From CAZHLD01 sp964533185 (GTDB lineage Bacteria; Acidobacteriota; Terriglobia; Acidiferrales; UBA7541): DNA of 5,145 bases. Below, piece after piece: positions 3,708-5,145 of the stretch (position 1 is the first letter of the stretch; every line of letters begins with the position of its first letter). The stretch is from positions 1-5,145 of the forward strand of contig CAZHLD010000117.1 in NCBI GenBank assembly GCA_964533185.1, written 5' to 3'. Position numbers and translations under genes: made by a program. Below the pieces are notes generated by a model. That model did no database searches, was not told the origin of the DNA, and saw nothing but the letters and a program-made list of their open reading frames with translations.

Positions 3708-4745
3708 ATGCCGCAGTCTCAAATGTCGCGCTCGCACCGCATCGTCTCCGGCCAGGCCTTTGACGAAGACATCCGTCTCGACGCCAGCGTCCGCCCCAAG
3801 TGCCTCGCCGACTTCATCGGTCAGTCCCGCGTCAAGGAAAATCTCTCCATCGCCGTTCAGGCCGCCCGCTCGCGCAACGAAGCGCTCGACCACGTCCTGC
3901 TCTTCGGCCCGGCCGGCCTCGGCAAGACCACGCTCGCGCAGATCCTTTCCGCCGAGCTCGCCGTCGCCATCAAGACGTCGAGCGGCCCGCTCCTCGAACG
4001 CAAAGGCGACGCCACCGCCATTCTCACCTCGCTCGAACCGCGTGAAGTTTTCTTCCTCGACGAAATCCATCGCCTCATCCCCGCCGTCGAAGAAATCCTC
4101 TACCCGGCGATGGAAGACTTCCGCCTCGACCTCATCATCGGGCAGGGTCCCGGCGCGCGCATCCACCCCTTCCATCTCAACCGCTTCACGCTCGTTGGCG
4201 CCACCACGCGCGCCGGACTGCTCACTGCGCCGCTGCGCTCGCGCTTCGGCATCGTCCACCGACTCGACTTCTACACCCCCGACGACCTGGTCGAAATCGT
4301 CCGCCGCTCCGCAAAAATCCTCGGCATCGCCATGGACGACGACGGCGCGCAGGAAATCGCCCGCCGCGCCCGCGGCACGCCGCGCGTCGGCAATCGGCTG
4401 TTGCGCCGCGTCCGCGACTTCGCCGAAGTCCGCGCCGCCGGCCGCATCACTCTCGACGTCGCCCGCGAAGCCCTGGCCATGCTCGGCGTGGATGAACACG
4501 GCCTCGACGAAACTGACCGCAACCTCATGCTCACCATTATCCAGAAATATTCCGGCGGCCCGGTCGGCCTCAACACCATCGCCGCCTCGCTCAGCGAAGA
4601 AGAAGACGCCATCGAAGAAATCTACGAGCCGTATCTGATGCAGCTTGGCCTGCTGGACCGCACCCAGCGCGGCCGCGTCGCCACCGCCTTGGCCTACAAA
4701 CACTTCGGCCTCGACTTCCCTCGCCCCCAGCCCCCACTCTTTTGA
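3708..4745 (+). CDS. ruvB: Holliday junction branch migration ATPase RuvB
   Basis: 345 residues, near the 330-350 usual for RuvB, the AAA+ hexameric motor that pumps DNA through the RuvA-bound junction. The N-terminal region includes DIRLDASVRPKCLADFIGQ (21-39), the usual RuvB entry motif. Walker A is GPAGLGKTT (67-75, catalytic K73) and Walker B is FFLDEIHRL (115-123). Sensor 1 is GATTRAG (164-170). The arginine finger is probably R179 in PLRSRFG, and sensor 2 is GTPRVGNR (223-230). The C-terminal winged helix holds GGPVGLNTIAASL and IYEPYLMQLGLLDRTQRGR. The usual RTPRGR reads RTQRGR here (Q320). The ATG at 3708 is used; a second in-frame ATG at 3723 would remove five poorly conserved residues and is equally possible. 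No Shine-Dalgarno sequence is seen at either. It is very likely co-expressed with ruvA. Confidence 0.97.
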   Translation: MPQSQMSRSHRIVSGQAFDEDIRLDASVRPKCLADFIGQSRVKENLSIAVQAARSRNEALDHVLLFGPAGLGKTTLAQILSAELAVAIKTSSGPLLERKGDATAILTSLEPREVFFLDEIHRLIPAVEEILYPAMEDFRLDLIIGQGPGARIHPFHLNRFTLVGATTRAGLLTAPLRSRFGIVHRLDFYTPDDLVEIVRRSAKILGIAMDDDGAQEIARRARGTPRVGNRLLRRVRDFAEVRAAGRITLDVAREALAMLGVDEHGLDETDRNLMLTIIQKYSGGPVGLNTIAASLSEEEDAIEEIYEPYLMQLGLLDRTQRGRVATALAYKHFGLDFPRPQPPLF

Positions 4746-4751
4746 GATTGT

Positions 4752-4783
4752 GCCATCGAGCCATCGAGTCATTGGTTGATTGG
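4752..4783. repeat. octamer tandem repeat after ruvB
   Basis: Four 8-base units in phase: GCCATCGA, GCCATCGA, GTCATTGG and TTGATTGG. It starts six bases after the ruvB stop. Its first 13 bases are the inverse complement of 4817-4829 with one mismatch, so this array and the one before folK are members of one word family in opposite orientation. Confidence 0.65.
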
Positions 4784-4818
4784 CGGACGTAGTCCACGAC
4801 AGTTTTGCGCATTTCCAT

Positions 4819-4850
4819 GGCTCAATGGCCAAATGACCCAATGATTCAAT
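4819..4850. repeat. octamer tandem repeat covering the folK start codon
   Basis: Four 8-base units in phase: GGCTCAAT, GGCCAAAT, GACCCAAT and GATTCAAT. The folK ATG (4841-4843) spans units three and four, so the first codons are part of the repeat. With 4752-4764 it forms an imperfect inverted repeat (12 of 13 bases) that encloses a 52-base loop and could form a hairpin in the ruvB-folK spacer. Confidence 0.65.
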
Positions 4851-5145
4851 CCAAGCAAATCTATCTCTCCCTCGGCTCCAACCTCGGCGACCGCGTCGCC
4901 CATATCTCCCGCGCCCTCGAACTCCTTGAAGCCGCCGGCGTCCGCATCACCCGCCGTTCTTCTCTCTACGCCACCGAACCCGTCGGCTTCACTCCCCAGC
5001 CCTGGTTCCTCAACTGCTGCGACGCCGCCGAGACCTCACTTCTGCCTTGCCAGCTTCTCCACGTCACCCAATCCATTCAGCACTCCCTAGGCCGCCGCCT
5101 GCGCTTCGACAAAGGCCCGCGCACGCTCGACATTGACATCCTCTT
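4841..5145 (+). CDS. folK: 2-amino-4-hydroxy-6-hydroxymethyldihydropteridine pyrophosphokinase (HPPK), 3' end missing
   Basis: 101 codons are present before the window ends; HPPKs are about 155-170 residues. The enzyme transfers pyrophosphate from ATP to 6-hydroxymethyl-7,8-dihydropterin, the step before dihydropteroate synthase in folate synthesis, in the cytosol. Seen: IYLSLGSNLGDR (7-18), the standard N-terminal strand and Gly-Ser-Asn turn; SSLYATEPVGFTPQPWFLNCC (40-60), matching the pterin-binding region; and KGPRTLDIDIL (91-101), the HPPK signature, with R94 and the magnesium-binding D97 and D99. The ATG at 4841 is preferred. An in-frame ATG at 4817 would add MAQWPNDP, but that stretch is octamer repeat and non-conserved. 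Neither start has a Shine-Dalgarno sequence. It lies 95 bases downstream of ruvB in the same direction. Confidence 0.95.
   Translation, partial: MIQSKQIYLSLGSNLGDRVAHISRALELLEAAGVRITRRSSLYATEPVGFTPQPWFLNCCDAAETSLLPCQLLHVTQSIQHSLGRRLRFDKGPRTLDIDIL

Noticed and set aside
3571..4638. A 355-codon + frame starting in the CTCCCTA array, with a heptapeptide-like SLLPTPY repeat.
   Set aside because: The peptide repeat is the translated heptamer array, and the rest is an out-of-frame reading of ruvB rich in Ser, Pro, Arg and Ala.
3624..4841. A 405-codon open frame on the - strand opposite ruvB.
   Set aside because: It is the antisense shadow of a certain ruvB gene. The composition is dominated by Ala, Gly, Glu and Asp, as expected from antisense of C-ending codons, and no family is recognisable.

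Overview
The window is a 5.1 kb piece of a GC-rich genome. Its genes end most codons in C (gcc, ctc, gtc, atc) and its intergenic spacers are full of short, degenerate repeats. Two tandem EutN/CcmL microcompartment vertex genes, these spacers and the ruvA-ruvB arrangement suggest an Acidobacteriota-like soil bacterium. That is inference, since there is no marker gene good enough for a firm call. A run of exactly 100 N shows that this is a scaffolded draft or metagenome assembly.

Layout, all genes on the + strand. (1) 1-667: the 3' end of one bacterial microcompartment (BMC) pentamer gene, then a second complete one, probably the edge of a BMC locus lying mostly to the left. (2) 858-2501: a VOC/glyoxalase-like gene and a Rieske oxygenase alpha-subunit gene, separated by the N gap. 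The single open frame across the gap is most likely an assembly artefact. (3) 2505-2729: a small gene three bases after the Rieske stop, with looser codon use and a resemblance to the tail of AbrB/MazE-type antitoxins; no toxin is visible. (4) 2917-4745: ruvA and ruvB, the Holliday-junction branch-migration motor, with a CTCCCTA tandem array between them. (5) 4841-end: the 5' part of folK (folate biosynthesis), cut by the window edge.

The groups are functionally unrelated: microcompartment shell, oxidative catabolism, DNA repair and folate synthesis. The only close coupling is between the Rieske gene and the small gene. RuvA and RuvB work as one complex. No stretch over 300 bases lacks a gene. 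Spacers of 95-190 bases hold repeat material and a few weak promoter candidates. No RNA gene, CRISPR array or insertion sequence is visible.

The least expected pattern is in the spacers: most carry tandem words of 7, 8 or 9 bases, with a different word in each place, and one array runs into the folK start codon. I see no convincing evidence of an entirely new multi-gene system.
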